From Ehretia macrophylla (Eukaryota; Streptophyta; Magnoliopsida; Boraginales; Ehretiaceae), in NCBI GenBank assembly GCA_037974665.1, contig CM075771.1:16465425-16529424 (forward strand): a DNA stretch of 64,000 bases, in the 5' to 3' direction. Each line of letters starts with the position of its first letter. Position 1 is the first letter of the stretch. Below the pieces are notes generated by a model. It was given only the letters and a program-made list of their open reading frames with translations, was not told the DNA's origin and did no database searches. The position numbers and the translations under genes were made by a program. Below are positions 47,384-58,967 of the stretch, one piece after another.

Positions 47384-48450
47384 CTGCGGTGATGAAGCAC
47401 TGACACTGCCCCTAAAGAACCAGATGCTGAAGAAGCAGCTGTACCAGCCTACTGTTGAGGTCTCACAACACTAGACCTATATTGACCCTAAGACTGGGCT
47501 GGCCTAACTGAGACTGATCCTGATAAGACCCCTGCTGAAATTGTGGCCGATCATAACTCTGCTGACCTTGCGGTCTGTAAGAGGTCTGCTGTGCTGGCGG
47601 CCTGTACACAACCTACTGTACTGAAGGCCTATACATATTGTGCTAGCCTTGCGGCTGAAATGGCCTCTTGCTAGGCTGGCTAGATACAATCTGTTCCCCC
47701 TTTCTCTTCTCCAGTCTAGAAGCTGCATCAAAGGCCTCAGTAAATATATCATACCGATTCAGGGCCATTGCATCCTGAATCTCGGGCCTCAACCCCAACA
47801 TGAACCTACGAGTCTTACGTTCCTCGTTAGCCACATATTCTGGTGCATACCGAGACAACCTAGTGAAAGTGGCCTCATATTGAGCCACTAAAGCATCTCC
47901 CTGCACTAAGGCTAGAAACTTTGCCTCTCTCTGCTCCCTCGCGATCCTTGGGACATACTTCTCCCGGAAAGCTAACAGAAAGGTATCCCAAACATACGGA
48001 ATACCCTAAGTCTCCCAACTAGTTTTCACCGTGCGCCACCATTCTTCTGCCTCATCATCTAGAAAGTACACGGCAAAGGTGACCTTCCCGCTCATCGGTA
48101 TAAACAAGAGGGTCAAAAATCTTCTCCACCTTACTAATCCACACCACAGCTTTCCGATCATTCGGCTCTCCCTGAAACCACGGTGGATAATACCCTAAAA
48201 ACTCTTTCAGTGTACCACGCCCGTGGTACCCACCTTGTGCATTCAGTAACTGATTCTGCAATGCCTGAGCTTGGGCAGCCTGCCCTGCTAGTAACTGTGC
48301 CTGACCGGCCATGATCTCGGTCATCCTATCAAAAGCTGCACCTATACGATCATCACCCCTAACTTGGCCTGGTGCCACATTCCGCAGAACTTCATCAGTT
48401 ACCTTAGGCCTACCTCTGGTCCTCGGTCTACTAGTCATTCTACTAATCAA
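47384..48450 (-). pseudogene. gag (capsid region), frameshifted
   Basis: The N-terminal 131 codons (48055-48450) start near MTSRPRTRGRPK and include a Gln/Ala-rich segment and PPWFQGEP, then KVEKIFD. A frameshift near 48080 moves the reading to another frame, giving VTFAVYFLDDEAEEWW, a TAG near 48009, FREKYVP and RYAPEYVANEERKTRRF (down to TAG 47643). At least two more shifts (near 47495 and 47420) are needed to reach the zinc knuckle frame. Family role: virus-like particle shell. Gag is clearly more frameshifted than pol. Confidence 0.88.
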
Positions 48451-48713
48451 AGAGTTAGCACATGTTATCGCACATAAACAAACTATGAAAAACTATTAAC
48501 ACATAAACAACAAACTCATATAAAGCACATAAATCACTTAAGTATCAATCACATAATCAAATTAATCACATAATCACATAAGCACTAAATCACATAATCA
48601 CTTAATCACTTAACCATATTAACACATAGTTCACTTTTCTTTAACTTCATACATACTTTCATGCTAAGACCATTAACCACATTCCGAGAATACGCCGGCT
48701 GACAGCTAACATG
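48451..48713 (-). other. Untranslated leader between PBS and gag
   Basis: AT-rich, with many CACATAA/CACATAATCA repeats on the plus strand (about 48470-48630). No open frame of note. This is the usual place for the packaging signal and leader of a gypsy RNA. Confidence 0.7.
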
Positions 48714-48726
48714 TGCTATGATACCA
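48714..48726 (-). promoter_or_regulatory. Primer binding site, initiator tRNA-Met type
   Basis: Minus strand TGGTATCATAGCA lies 6 nt after the 5' LTR end. It resembles the complement of the plant initiator tRNA-Met 3' end (TGGTATCAGAGC), with one or two changes. It primes minus-strand DNA synthesis and confirms the orientation. Confidence 0.88.
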
Positions 48727-48732
48727 CTTAAA

Positions 48733-51132
48733 TGTCACGCCCCAACTTGACCCCACCTACAATCAGTCAGGACGCAATGGAATTTCGGCAGTATAACGAC
48801 AGTAATTAAGACACTGAGGCTCTAAACAAACCTCTTAGAATATCATACAACCAAACTCCTCAACGATTCAACAATCAACTCATCAATTAAGTTAACAACA
48901 TACAACATAACCATACTATACAATAATCATTCTTAGTTATACGCCTCCGTTCCAACATAATACATTAATTGAACATACATTTCAAAATAGATTATAAACC
49001 AACTTAGTAACCTATCATAGTCAAAAGAAAGACCACTAAGTTAGCAACAACTAGTTCATTATCATTACTACAACTTATATATAATTTACTATAAGTAAAT
49101 AAAAGACAACTAGAATAATATACATGACTATAAGGTATACAACATCTCTAACATCAAGGACAAGACTCTGGCACATAGGACTCGTCCACATATGGCACAT
49201 TCTCAGCTTCTTGAGGCACGTACCCGTAATCTTTCTCAAGGACACCTGTATGCATGCAATAATAGAGAGTAAGCTTATATAAAACAAGCTTAGTGAGGAT
49301 CCGATAAATCTCTAACAGTATTTACTATACTCCTTGGAAATGATCCCTTGAGCTGTAAACACACAATAAAACATCAATAAAAATATAAACACATAACTAT
49401 AATGACCAATAAATAAAGGATACTATAGTTGGTGTAGCTCCAAACGCCATCACGATCTCAACCATTCTTCTTGTAACTCCCCATTACTTAGGCACCCGAG
49501 GTACCTCACTAGCCTCGCCCTCCATGACACCTCTATCATGCGAGCTGGAAGTAGTCTCTGGTAGTCATGCCGTTATCAACCTGACAGCCCGACGTTGCTC
49601 GAGAGGTGGCATACACATACCAAGACTCAGCAATAATAATAAACATCATTCACATGAGGACAATCTAGCAGAATTGCCTATCTCCCGGTTCATCAATCAT
49701 CAATCAATAATCATCAATAATCTTCAATTATCATCAATATAACATCAAGTAATCAATTAAACAACAAACAACTAAGTTAGATGGCAAAGTAGGCCATCCA
49801 ACTTAACATGCATTAAACACGTAATCTAACCCTAGTCTAATCATCAACAACTCACAATTCAATCACTCAAATACCACCTAGTCAACTAAAAGCCCAATTC
49901 AACAATTTAAAGAAAGACAACCTAAACTTTAAATAATCATATCTTACAATCTACTAATCCAAACAATTCCAAATCAGTTTCTAACACTCACCCATTCAAT
50001 CAACTACATTAGCCCTCTCGAAAACCAACCAAGACACATCAAAATCAAGCCTAACAACCCTAAAACCTCAATGTATCTAGGCTGAAATTTCTGGATTTTC
50101 ACACAAACATCGCAATCGAAAATTTGGCATTATAACGGCGCTACCACGTAATTAACAAACATTTAGAAATCGACAGCAATCGATTTCAACCACAACAACT
50201 CAAGATATTCATCAAATGGCCAATCTATCAACTTTAAATACCCGAAATTAAAAATTTATGCTACAACGGTTCAAATCTTACAAGAATACATATAAACGAT
50301 CCCTAGCATGCACTGAGCAATAATATAACTTCAAATTAACATTCTAACGGTTCAAAATGCAATTATAAGCAAAAACATAAAATATGACTTTTGAGATATA
50401 GAATTTTTCTCTCACCTTTGATGTGTTTTGAAGCTACAAAGATGCTCAATGGATGCTCAAGAGGTGGAATCAAGCCTTGGTTGATGGAAATTGGCCTTGA
50501 ATTGCAACTTTTAATGAAAATTTACTTTGAAAAAATGTTGAAAATGCTCTCAAGAAAAGCTATGGAGTTTCGGCCACCTTGTGTGTGCTTTGAGTGTGTT
50601 TTGTGCTTGGATAGTAGGTGTTGATGCATAAATAAGTTAAGGTCAAATAAATTAAAAGAAAGTCAATCTTGACTATTTCTTGCTCAATAACAAATTAACA
50701 CCTAAATTAATTCTATACAATATATTTTAGGTGATAAAGAGTGTTACATTAAAATAGTTTCATTCGAATCGGCTTAAAACTTGTTTTCTTGCAAAAAAAA
50801 GTGTAAAAATCTTTAAAATTTTAAAACCGATTCCAAATCCGTTTTAATCAAACACGGGTCTATTAATACCCGAGGACTAGGTTTTAAAATGTTTAAAACA
50901 CCCCTATAAAAATTTTAGTGGACAGGGGCTCAAAATACTATTCACTAAAATCGAAGATGAAATTTCTGATTTCGTTTTTGATGAAAATTTCAAGAATGTA
51001 CACTTAGCATGTATTAGGAGTATTAGTCACATAATTAACACATTCTAAGTCATATAGTACATAAACAGGTCAATTCACGCAAAACGAGGTAAAACACGCA
51101 AATCGAGACAAAGCAAAATATGGGGCCTCACA
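48733..51132 (-). repeat. 5' LTR of the inserted element (2,400 bp)
   Basis: Plus strand TGTCACGCCCCAAC ... GGGGCCTCACA. Relative to the other LTR it has about 28 extra bp at 50011-50040, an 11 bp duplication GATGCTCAATG near 50441 and lacks about 58 bp near 50667. Substitutions are mostly transitions. It would carry the Pol II promoter of the element; I did not identify a convincing TATA box. Confidence 0.95.
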
Positions 51133-51137
51133 CGCAG
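51133..51137. repeat. Target-site duplication, right copy (CGCAG)
   Basis: Identical to 41303-41307 and followed by the 5S spacer continuation CTTGGCTGGC. Confidence 0.95.
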
Positions 51138-51401
51138 CTTGGCTGGCTTTTTGCCTCTGTCATATAGCCCTCGGAGAGCTTTCCAATGATATGTTGTGTG
51201 CCGCGTAACTCCTTACGGATCAAAAGTTATGGGCACCGGAGAGACGGAGACCTGGTTAGAAGCCCCACGCCCTCAGTTTGCGGGCCCAGCCTCTACGTGA
51301 AGCGAATTTGTCTTACCCAAGGTGCCGTGGGATTCGGTAATACAAATGTGATGTATAAAGCATCTTGCCAAGCCTAACCGGGGCAAAAAAAATTGAAAAT
51401 G

Positions 51402-51519
51402 GGGGGCAGCACGAGGCCTTCCCAGGGGGTCACCCATCATCGTACTACTCTCACCTAAGCACGCTTAACTTCGGAGGTCTAATGGGATCCGGTGCATTAG
51501 TGCTGGTATGATCACACCC
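51402..51519 (-). rRNA. 5S rRNA copy 55 (first after the retrotransposon)
   Basis: 118 nt, about 10 differences; 3' end GGGGGCAGCACG. A box TAAGCACG; IE CTCTCA; C box TCACCCATCAT. With the element removed it lies 678 bp from copy 54. Next copy 675 bp on. Confidence 0.88.
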
Positions 51520-52076
51520 GTCAGGTTGAGGGCACAAATCCATTTTGTGTTGACGGTCCACAGTCTCAGCCTTGAGAGATGGCCTATTCAAAGGGTCCAA
51601 TGGGCTTAACGACCACCCATCCGCTTCAACAACGCAGCATCCTCACAAGACGTGATATCAACATGTTGTAAGGCCCACTAATGTCCTGCGAGTCAGGCTA
51701 TCGTCCTTTTCACGGCTCACGACGTACGATTCGGGATAGAAAAATAGCGCAAAAGAATAACAGTGGCCCAAAACTGATGAAAATGTTCAATTTTGTGCTC
51801 CAAAAATAGGCGCAGCCTAGTTGGCTTCTCCCCTGTCGTAGAGCTCTCAAAGGGCTTTCCAATGGTATGTTGTACGCCTCATAACTCCTTACGAATCAAA
51901 AGTTTTGGGTACCAGAGCGACAGAGACCTGGTCACAAGCCCCACACCCTCAGTTTGTGGGCCCAGCCCCTACGTGAAGTGAATTTGTCTTGCCCAAGGTA
52001 CCGTGGAATTCGGTAATACAAATGTGATGGATAAAGCATCTTGCCAAGCCTAACCGGGAAAAAAAAATTGAAAAGG

Positions 52077-52194
52077 GGGTACAACACGAGGACTTCCCAC
52101 GAGGTCACCCATCTTTGTACTACTCTCACCCAAGCACGCATAACTTTGGAGTTCTGATGGGATCTGGTGCATTAGTAATGGTATGATTGCACCC
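52077..52194 (-). rRNA. 5S rRNA copy 56 (TTTG class)
   Basis: 118 nt, about 12 differences. A box CACGCATAACT; IE CTCTCA; C box side CATCTTTG. Next copy 678 bp on. Confidence 0.88.
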
Positions 52195-52754
52195 GTCATG
52201 TTGAGGGCACAAATCCTTTATGTGGTGACGGTTCACAGTCCCAGCCTAGAGAGATGGCCCATTCAAAAGGCCTAATGGGCTTAACGACAACGCATCCGTA
52301 TCATTAGCAGAACATCCTTGCAAGACTTGATATCGACGCATTATAGGGTCGTCTAATGTCCCGCTAGTTAGATTGTCGTCCTTTTCACGAGTCACGACGT
52401 ATGCTCCAAGAAGGAAAAATAGCTCAAAAGAAGAAAAATAAAGCAAAACTGATGAAAATGTTCGATTTTAGGCTCTCAAAAGAGGCGCAGCCGAGCAGGA
52501 TTGCTGCCCCCGTCGTAGAGCTCTCGGAGGGCTTTCCAACGGTATGCTATGCGCCGCATAACTCCTTACGAATCAAAAGTTATGGGCACTGAAGTGACAG
52601 AGACCTGGTCACAAGTCCCACGCCCTCAGTTTGCCGGCCCAACCTCTACGTGAAGCGAATTTGTCTTGCCCAAGGTGCCATGGGATTCGGTAATACAAAT
52701 GTGATGATAAAGCATTTTGGCAAGCCAAACTGGGGCAAAAAAAGTTGAAAAGGG

Positions 52755-52872
52755 GGGTGCAACACGAGGACTTCCCAGGGTGTCACCCATCCTAGTACTA
52801 CTCTCGCCCAAGCATGCTTAACTTCGGAATTCTGATGGAATCCGGTGCATTAGTGCTAATATGATCACACCC
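52755..52872 (-). rRNA. 5S rRNA copy 57
   Basis: 118 nt, about 7 differences. A box CATG; IE and C box intact. Next copy 679 bp on. Confidence 0.92.
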
Positions 52873-53433
52873 GTCATGTTGAGGGCACAAATCCCTTATG
52901 TGTTTACGGTTCACAGTCCCAGCCTAGAGAGATGGCCCATTCAAAAGGCCCAATGGGCTTAACGACAACCCATCGACTTCAACAACGCAACATCCTCGCA
53001 TGATGTGATATCAACGCATTGTAGGGCCCTTTAATGTTCCGCGAGTCAGGTTGTCGTCCTTTTCGAGTCTCACGACGTACGATCCGGGATGGAAAAACAA
53101 TGAAAAAGAATAAAAGTTTTCCAAAACTGATGAATATGTTCAATTTTGTGCTCCAAGAATAGGCGCAACCTAGCTGGCTTGCTACCCTTGTTGTAGAGCT
53201 CTTGGAGAGCTTTCCAACGGTATGTTGTGTGCCGCGTACCTCCTTACGGATCAAAAGTTATAGGCACCGTAGCAATGGAAACTTGGTCACAAGCCCCACG
53301 CCCTCGGTTTGCGGGCCCAACCTCTACATGAAGTGAAGTTGTCTTGCCCAAGGTGTTGTGGGATTCGTTAATAGAAATGTGCTGGATAAAGCATCTTGGC
53401 AAGCCTAACCGGGGCAAAAGAAATTGAAAAGGG

Positions 53434-53551
53434 GGGTGCAACACAAGGATTTCCCTGGGGGTTACCCATCCTAGTACTATTCTCGCCCAAGCACGTTTAA
53501 CTTCGTAGTTCTGATGGGATTCGGCGCATTAGTGTTGGTATGATCACACCC
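53434..53551 (-). rRNA. 5S rRNA copy 58
   Basis: 118 nt, about 11 differences. A box CACGTTT; IE TTCTCG; C box TTACCCATCCT. Next copy 678 bp on. Confidence 0.88.
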
Positions 53552-54093
53552 GTCATGTTAAGGGGGCAAATCCCTTATGTGTTGACGGTTCACAGTCCCA
53601 ACCCCGAGAAATGGCCCATTCGAAAGGTCCAAAGGGCTTAATGACCTCCTATCCGCTTCAACAATGCAGCATCCTCGCAGGATGTGATTTCAACGTGTTG
53701 TAGGGCCCTCAAATGTCTTGGGAGTCAGGTTGTCGTCCTTTTTGCGGCTTGCGACGTACGATTCAGGATGGAAAACAACGCAAAAGAGTAAAAGTGGCCC
53801 AAAATTGATGAAAACGTGCGATTTTAGGCTCCAAAAATAGGCGCAGCCAAGTTGGCTTGCTGCTCGTGTCGTAGAACTCTCGGAGAGCTTTCCAACTGTA
53901 TGTTGTACGCCGCATAACTCCTTACAGATCAAAAGTTATGGGCATCGGAGCAACGGATACCTAGTCACAAACCCCACGCCCTCGGTTTGCGGGCCCAGCC
54001 TCTACGTGAAGTGAATTTTCCTTTCCTAAGGTGCCGGGAGATTCGGTAATAGAAATGTGATGGATAAAGCATCTTGCCAAGCCTAACCGAGGC

Positions 54094-54108
54094 AAAAAAA
54101 ATTGAAAA
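54094..54108 (-). terminator. Pol III T-run terminator (example, copy at 54112)
   Basis: Just past the gene 3' end the minus strand reads TTTT, CAA, then eight T (plus strand A8 at 54094-54101 and A4 at 54105-54108). Runs of four or more T end Pol III transcription. Equivalent T4 and T7-T8 runs follow almost every copy. Confidence 0.75.
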
Positions 54109-54111
54109 GGG

Positions 54112-54229
54112 TGGTGCAACACGAGGACTTCCCAAGCGGTCACCCATCCTAATACTGCTCTCGCCCAAGCACACTTAACTTTGGAGTTCGGATGGGATCC
54201 GGTGTATTAGTGCTGGTATGATCGCACCC
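54112..54229 (-). rRNA. 5S rRNA copy 59
   Basis: 118 nt, about 9 differences. A box CACACTT; IE and C box intact. Promoter and terminator signals of this copy are listed separately. Next copy 677 bp on. Confidence 0.92.
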
Positions 54230-54257
54230 GTCATGTTGAGGGCACAAATCCCTTATG
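54230..54257 (-). promoter_or_regulatory. 5S upstream promoter signals (example, copy at 54112)
   Basis: Read on the gene strand, the flank has C at -1, GC at -14/-13 and a TATA-like CATAAG at -28 to -23 (plus strand CTTATG 54252-54257). This matches the general plant 5S layout of a TATA-like box near -28, a GC dinucleotide near -12 and C at -1. The same phrase (GGCACAAATCCCTTATGTG on the plus strand) occurs after most copies in the array. Confidence 0.7.
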
Positions 54258-54788
54258 TGTTCATGGTTCACAGTCCCAGCCCAGAGAGAAGGCCCTTCAA
54301 AAGGTCCAATGGTCTTAACGACAACCCATCCGCTTCAACAAAGTAGCATCCTCGCAAGATGAAATATAAATGCGTTGTAGGGCCATCTAAAGTCCCGCGA
54401 GTTAATTTGTCATCCTTTTCGCGGCTTACAACATACGATCCAGGACAAAAAAATAGCGCAACAAAATAAAAGTGGATCAAAATTGATGAAAACATTCGAT
54501 TTTGGGCTCTGAAAACAAGCGTAGCCCAGCCAACTTGCTACCCCCGTCGTAGAGCTCTCGGAGAGCTTTCCAACCGTATGCTGTGTGCCACGTAACTCCT
54601 TATGGATCAAATGTTATGGGCATCGGAGCGACAGAGACTTGGTCACAAGCCCCATTACCTCGGTTTACAGGCCAGCCTCTACGTGAAGCGAATTTGTCTT
54701 GCCCAAGGTGCCATGGGATTCGGTAATACAAGAGTGATGGATAAAGCATCTTACCAAGCCTAACCGGGGCAAAAAAAATTGAAAAGGG

Positions 54789-54906
54789 GCATGCAACACG
54801 AGGACTTCCCACGGTGTCACCCATCTTCGTACAACTCTCGCCCAAACACGCTTAACTTTGGAGTTCTGATGGGATCCAAGGCATTAGTGCTGGTATGATC
54901 GCACCC
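54789..54906 (-). rRNA. 5S rRNA copy 60
   Basis: 118 nt, about 11 differences, 3' end GCATGC. A box CAAACACG; IE intact; C box side CATCTTCG. Next copy 677 bp on. Confidence 0.88.
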
Positions 54907-55465
54907 GTCATGGTGAGGGCACAAATCCCTTATGTGTTGACGGTTCATAGTCCCAACCGAGAGAGATGGCCCATTCAAAAGGTCCAATGGGCTGAACGAC
55001 AACCCATCAACTTCAACAACGTAGCATCCTCGCAAGACATGATATCGACGCATTGTAGAGCCCTCAAAGTCCCTTGAGTTAGGTTGTCATCCTTTTCGCG
55101 GCTCACGACGTACGATCCAGGACAGAAAAATAGCGAAAAAGAATAAAAGTGGCCCAAAGCCGATAAAAATGTTTGATTTTGGTCTTCAAAAATTACCGAA
55201 GCCGAGCAGGCTTGTTGCCCCAGTCGTAGGGCTCTCGGAGAGCTTTCCAAGGGTTTGTTGTGCGTCGCGTAACTCCTTACAGATCAAAAGTTATGGGCAC
55301 CGGAGCGACGGAGACCTGGTTACAAGCCCTACGCCCACAGTTTACGGGCCCCACCTCTATGTGAAGTGAATTTGTCTTGCCTAAGGTGCCGTGGGATTCA
55401 ATAAACAAATGTGATGGATAAAGCATCTTGCCAAGCCTAACCGGGGTAAAAAAAATTGAAAAGGG

Positions 55466-55583
55466 GGGTGCAACACGAGGACTTCCCACGGGGTCACCCA
55501 TCTTTGTACTACTCTCGCCCAATCACGCATAACTTCGTAGTTCTGATGGGATTCATTGCATTAGTGCTGGTATGATCGCACCC
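55466..55583 (-). rRNA. 5S rRNA copy 61 (TTTG class)
   Basis: 118 nt, about 9 differences. A box CAATCACGCATAACT; IE intact; C box side CATCTTTG. Next copy 679 bp on. Confidence 0.9.
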
Positions 55584-56144
55584 GTCATGTTGAGGGCACA
55601 AATCCCATACGTGTTGAAGGTTCACAGTCCCTGCCCAGAGATATGGCCCATTCAAAAGGCCCAATGGGCATAACGACAACCCATCTGCATCAACAACGTA
55701 GCATCCGCACAAGACGTGATATCGACGCAATGTAGGGCCCTCTAATGTCCTGCGAGTTAGATTGTCATCCTTTTCGCGACTCACGACGTACGATCTGGGA
55801 CGGAAAAATAGTACAAAAGAAGAAAAGTATCCCGAAACTGATGAAAACGTTCAATTCTGAGCTCCGAAAACAGGCGTAGTTGAGCAGGCTTGCTGCCTCT
55901 GTCATAGAGCTCTCGGAGAGCTTTCCAACGGTATGTTGTGCGCCGCGTAACTCCTTACGGCTCAAAAGTTACGGGCACTAGAGCGATAGATTCCTGGTCA
56001 CAAGCCCCACGCCCTCAGTTTGCGGGCCCAGCCTCTACAGGAAGCGAATTTGTCTTGCCCAAGGTGACATGGGATATGGTAATACAAATGTGATGGATAA
56101 AGTATCTTGCCAAGCCTAACCGTGGCAAAAAAAATTGAAAAGGG

Positions 56145-56262
56145 GGGTACAACACGACGACTTCCCAGGGGGTCACCCATCCTAGTACTACTCTCGCCCA
56201 ATGACGCTTAACTTTGGAGTTCTTATGGGATCCAGACCATTAGTGCTGCTATGATCGCACCT
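56145..56262 (-). rRNA. 5S rRNA copy 62
   Basis: 118 nt, about 11 differences. A box CAATGACG; IE and C box intact. Next copy 679 bp on. Confidence 0.9.
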
Positions 56263-56823
56263 GTCATGTTGAGGGCACAAATCCCTTATGTGTTGACGGT
56301 TCACAGTCCCAGCCTAGAGATATGGTCCATTCAAAAGGCCCAATTGGCTTAACGACAACCCATCCAATTCAACAACACAACATCCTCGCAAGACATGATA
56401 TCGACGCGTTGTAGGGCCCTTTAATGTCCAGCGTGTTAGATCTTCATCCTTTTCGGGACTCACGACGTACGATCCGGGAAGGAAAAACAGCGCTAAAGTA
56501 GAAAACTAGCCCGAAACCTATGAAAATGTCCGATTTTGAGCTCTGAAAATAGGTGCAACCCAGTAGTCTAGCTGCCCCCGTCGTAGAGCTCTTGGAGAGC
56601 TTTCCAACGGTTTGCTGTGCGCCACCTAACTCCTTACGGATCAAAAGTTATTGGCATCGGAGCGACGGAGACCTCGTCACAAGCCCTACACCCTCGGTTT
56701 GCTGGCCCAGCCTTTACGTGAAGCGAATTTGACTAGCCCAAGGAGCTGTGGGATTCGGTAATAGAAATGTGATGGATAAAGCATCTTTGCAAGGCTAACC
56801 GAGGCAAAAAAAATTGAAAAGGG

Positions 56824-56940
56824 GGGTGCAACACAAGGACTTCCCAGGGGGTCACCCATCCTAGTACTACTCTCGCCAAGCACGTTTAACTTCGGAGTTC
56901 TGATGGGATCCGCTGTATTAGTGCTGGTATGATTGCACCC
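56824..56940 (-). rRNA. 5S rRNA copy 63
   Basis: 117 nt, about 6 differences. One C lost just before the A box (CTCGCCAAGC); A box CACGTTT; IE and C box intact. Next copy 676 bp on. Confidence 0.91.
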
Positions 56941-57499
56941 GTCATGTTGAGGGCACAAATCCCTTATGTATTGACAGTTCACAGTCCCAGCCAAGAGAGA
57001 TGGCCAATTCAAAAGGCCCAATAGGCTTATCGACAGCCCATCTACTTCTACAAAGCAGCATCATCGCAAGACGTGATATCAACGCGTTGTAGAGGCGTCT
57101 AATGTTCCGCGAGTTAGGTTCTCGTACTTTTCGCGACTCACGACGTACGATCCGGGATGAAAAACAGCGCAAAAGAATAAAAGTAGCCCAAAAATGATAA
57201 AACGTCCGGTTTTGGGCTCCGAAAACAAGTGCAACCGAGTAGGCTTTTTGCCCCCGTCGTAGAGCTCTCGGAGCATTTTCCAACGGTATACTATGCGCCG
57301 CCTAACTTCTTAAGGATCAAAAGTTATTGGCACCGGAGTGACGAAGACCTGGTCACAAGCCCCACGCCCTCGTTTTGCAGGCCCAGCCTCTACGTGAAGC
57401 GAATTTGTCTTGCCCAAGGTACAGTGGGATTCAGTAATACAAATGTGATGGATAATGCATCTTGCCAAGGCTAACCAGGGGAAAAAAATTTGAAAATGG

Positions 57500-57617
57500 G
57501 GGTGCAACACGAGGACTTCCCAAGGGGTCACCCATCCTAGTACTACTATCACCTAACCACTCTTAACTTTGGAGTTCTGATGTAATCTGATGCATTAGTG
57601 CTAGTATGATCGCTCCC
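57500..57617 (-). rRNA. 5S rRNA copy 64 (diverged A box)
   Basis: 118 nt, about 12 differences. A box TAACCACTCTTAACT (three changes); IE CTATCA; C box intact. Next copy 672 bp on. Confidence 0.87.
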
Positions 57618-58171
57618 GTCTTGTTGAGGACGCAAATCCCTTATGCGGTTCACAGTCCCAGCCCAGAGAAATGGCCCATTCAAAAGTTCGAATGGGCTTA
57701 ACGACAATCCATCTTCTTCAACAACGCAGTGTCCTGGCAAGACGTGATATCAATGCATTGTAGGTCAATGTAAAGTCCCGCGAGTTAGGTTGTCGTCCTT
57801 TTTGCGGTTCACGACGTATGATCCAGGATGGAAAAATCGCACAAAAGAATAAAAGTGGCCCAAAACTGATGAGAACGTTCAATTTTGGTCTCTGAAAATA
57901 GGCAAAGCCGAGCAGGCCTGCTACCTCCGTCGTAGAGCTCTCACAGAGCTTTCCAACGGTATGCTGTGCACCGCCTAACTCCTTACGGATCAAAAGTTAT
58001 GGGCACCAGAGCGACCGAGACTTGGTCATAAGCCCCATGCCCTCGGTTTGTGGGCCCAGCCTCTACATGAAGCGAATTTGTCTTGCCCAAGGTGCCATGG
58101 GATTCAGTAATACAAATGTGATGGGTAAAGCATCTTGCCAACCCTAACCGGGGCAATAAAATTGAAAAGCG

Positions 58172-58286
58172 GGGTGCAACACATTTAACTTCGGGGTCAC
58201 CCATCTTTGTACTACTCTAGCCCAAGCACGCTTAACTTCGGAGTTCTGATCGGATCCGGTGCATTAGAGCTGGTATGATCGCACCC
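58172..58286 (-). rRNA. 5S rRNA copy 65 with rearranged 3' end (TTTG class)
   Basis: 115 nt. After GGGTGCAACAC the usual GAGGACTTCCCAGGG is replaced by ATTTAACTTCGG, whose TTAACTTCGG matches the gene's own A-box region. C box side CATCTTTG; A box intact; IE CTCTAG. The 3' strand of helix III/V pairing would be disturbed, so it is probably a pseudogene. Next copy 678 bp on. Confidence 0.85.
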
Positions 58287-58849
58287 GTCATGTTCAGGGC
58301 ACAAATCCCATATGTGTTGATGGTTCATTGTCTCAGCCCAGAAATATGGCCCATTCAAATTTCCCAACAGGCATAACGACAACCTATCCGCATCAACAAC
58401 GCAACATCCTCGCAAGGCGATATATCGATGTGTTGTAGGCCCCTCTAATGTCCCGCGAGTTAGATTGTCATCCATTTTCGTGACTCACAACGTACGCTCC
58501 AAGACGAAAAAAAAAGCGGAAAGGTAGAAAAGTGACCCAAAACTGATGAAACGTTCAATTTTGGGATCTGAAACTAGGTGCAGCCGAACAGGCTTGTTGT
58601 CCCTATCGTAGAGCTCTCAGAGAGCTTTCCAATGGTATACTGTGCGCCGCCTAATTCCTTACGAATCAAAAGTTATTGGCACTGGTGCGACAGAAACCTA
58701 GTCACAAACCCCACGCCCTCAGTTTGCGGGCCCAGCCTCTACGTGAAGCGAATTTGTCTTTCTCAAGGTGCCGTGGGATTCAATAATACAAATGTGATGG
58801 AACAAGCATCTTGACAAGCCTAACCGGGGTAAAAAAATTTGAAATGGGG

Positions 58850-58967
58850 TGGTACAACACGTGGACTTCCTAGGGGGTCACTCATCCTAGTACTACTCTC
58901 GCCCAAGTACGCTTAACTTCGGAGTTCTGAGGGGATCCGGTGCATTAGTGGTGGTATGATCGAACCC
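58850..58967 (-). rRNA. 5S rRNA copy 66
   Basis: 118 nt, about 9 differences. A box CAAGTACG; IE intact; C box TCACTCATCCT. Next copy 679 bp on. Confidence 0.9.

Larger units (their letters stand above)
41308..51132 (-). mobile_element. Complete but defective Ty3/gypsy chromovirus (Tekay/Del-like), 9,825 bp
   Basis: The element is read on the minus strand: 5' LTR (48733-51132), PBS, gag, protease, RT, RNase H, integrase with a chromodomain-like tail, PPT, 3' LTR (41308-43715). The order PR-RT-RH-IN defines Ty3/gypsy. The GPF motif, the chromodomain-like end, 2.4 kb LTRs and the tRNA-iMet primer site fit the Tekay/Del chromoviruses. The 5 bp TSD is perfect. Gag has several frameshifts and pol has at least eight in-frame amber stops, so it cannot move without help. 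The LTRs differ at 28 of about 415 sampled positions (12/153 and 16/262, counted by eye), so insertion is not recent. Confidence 0.93.
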
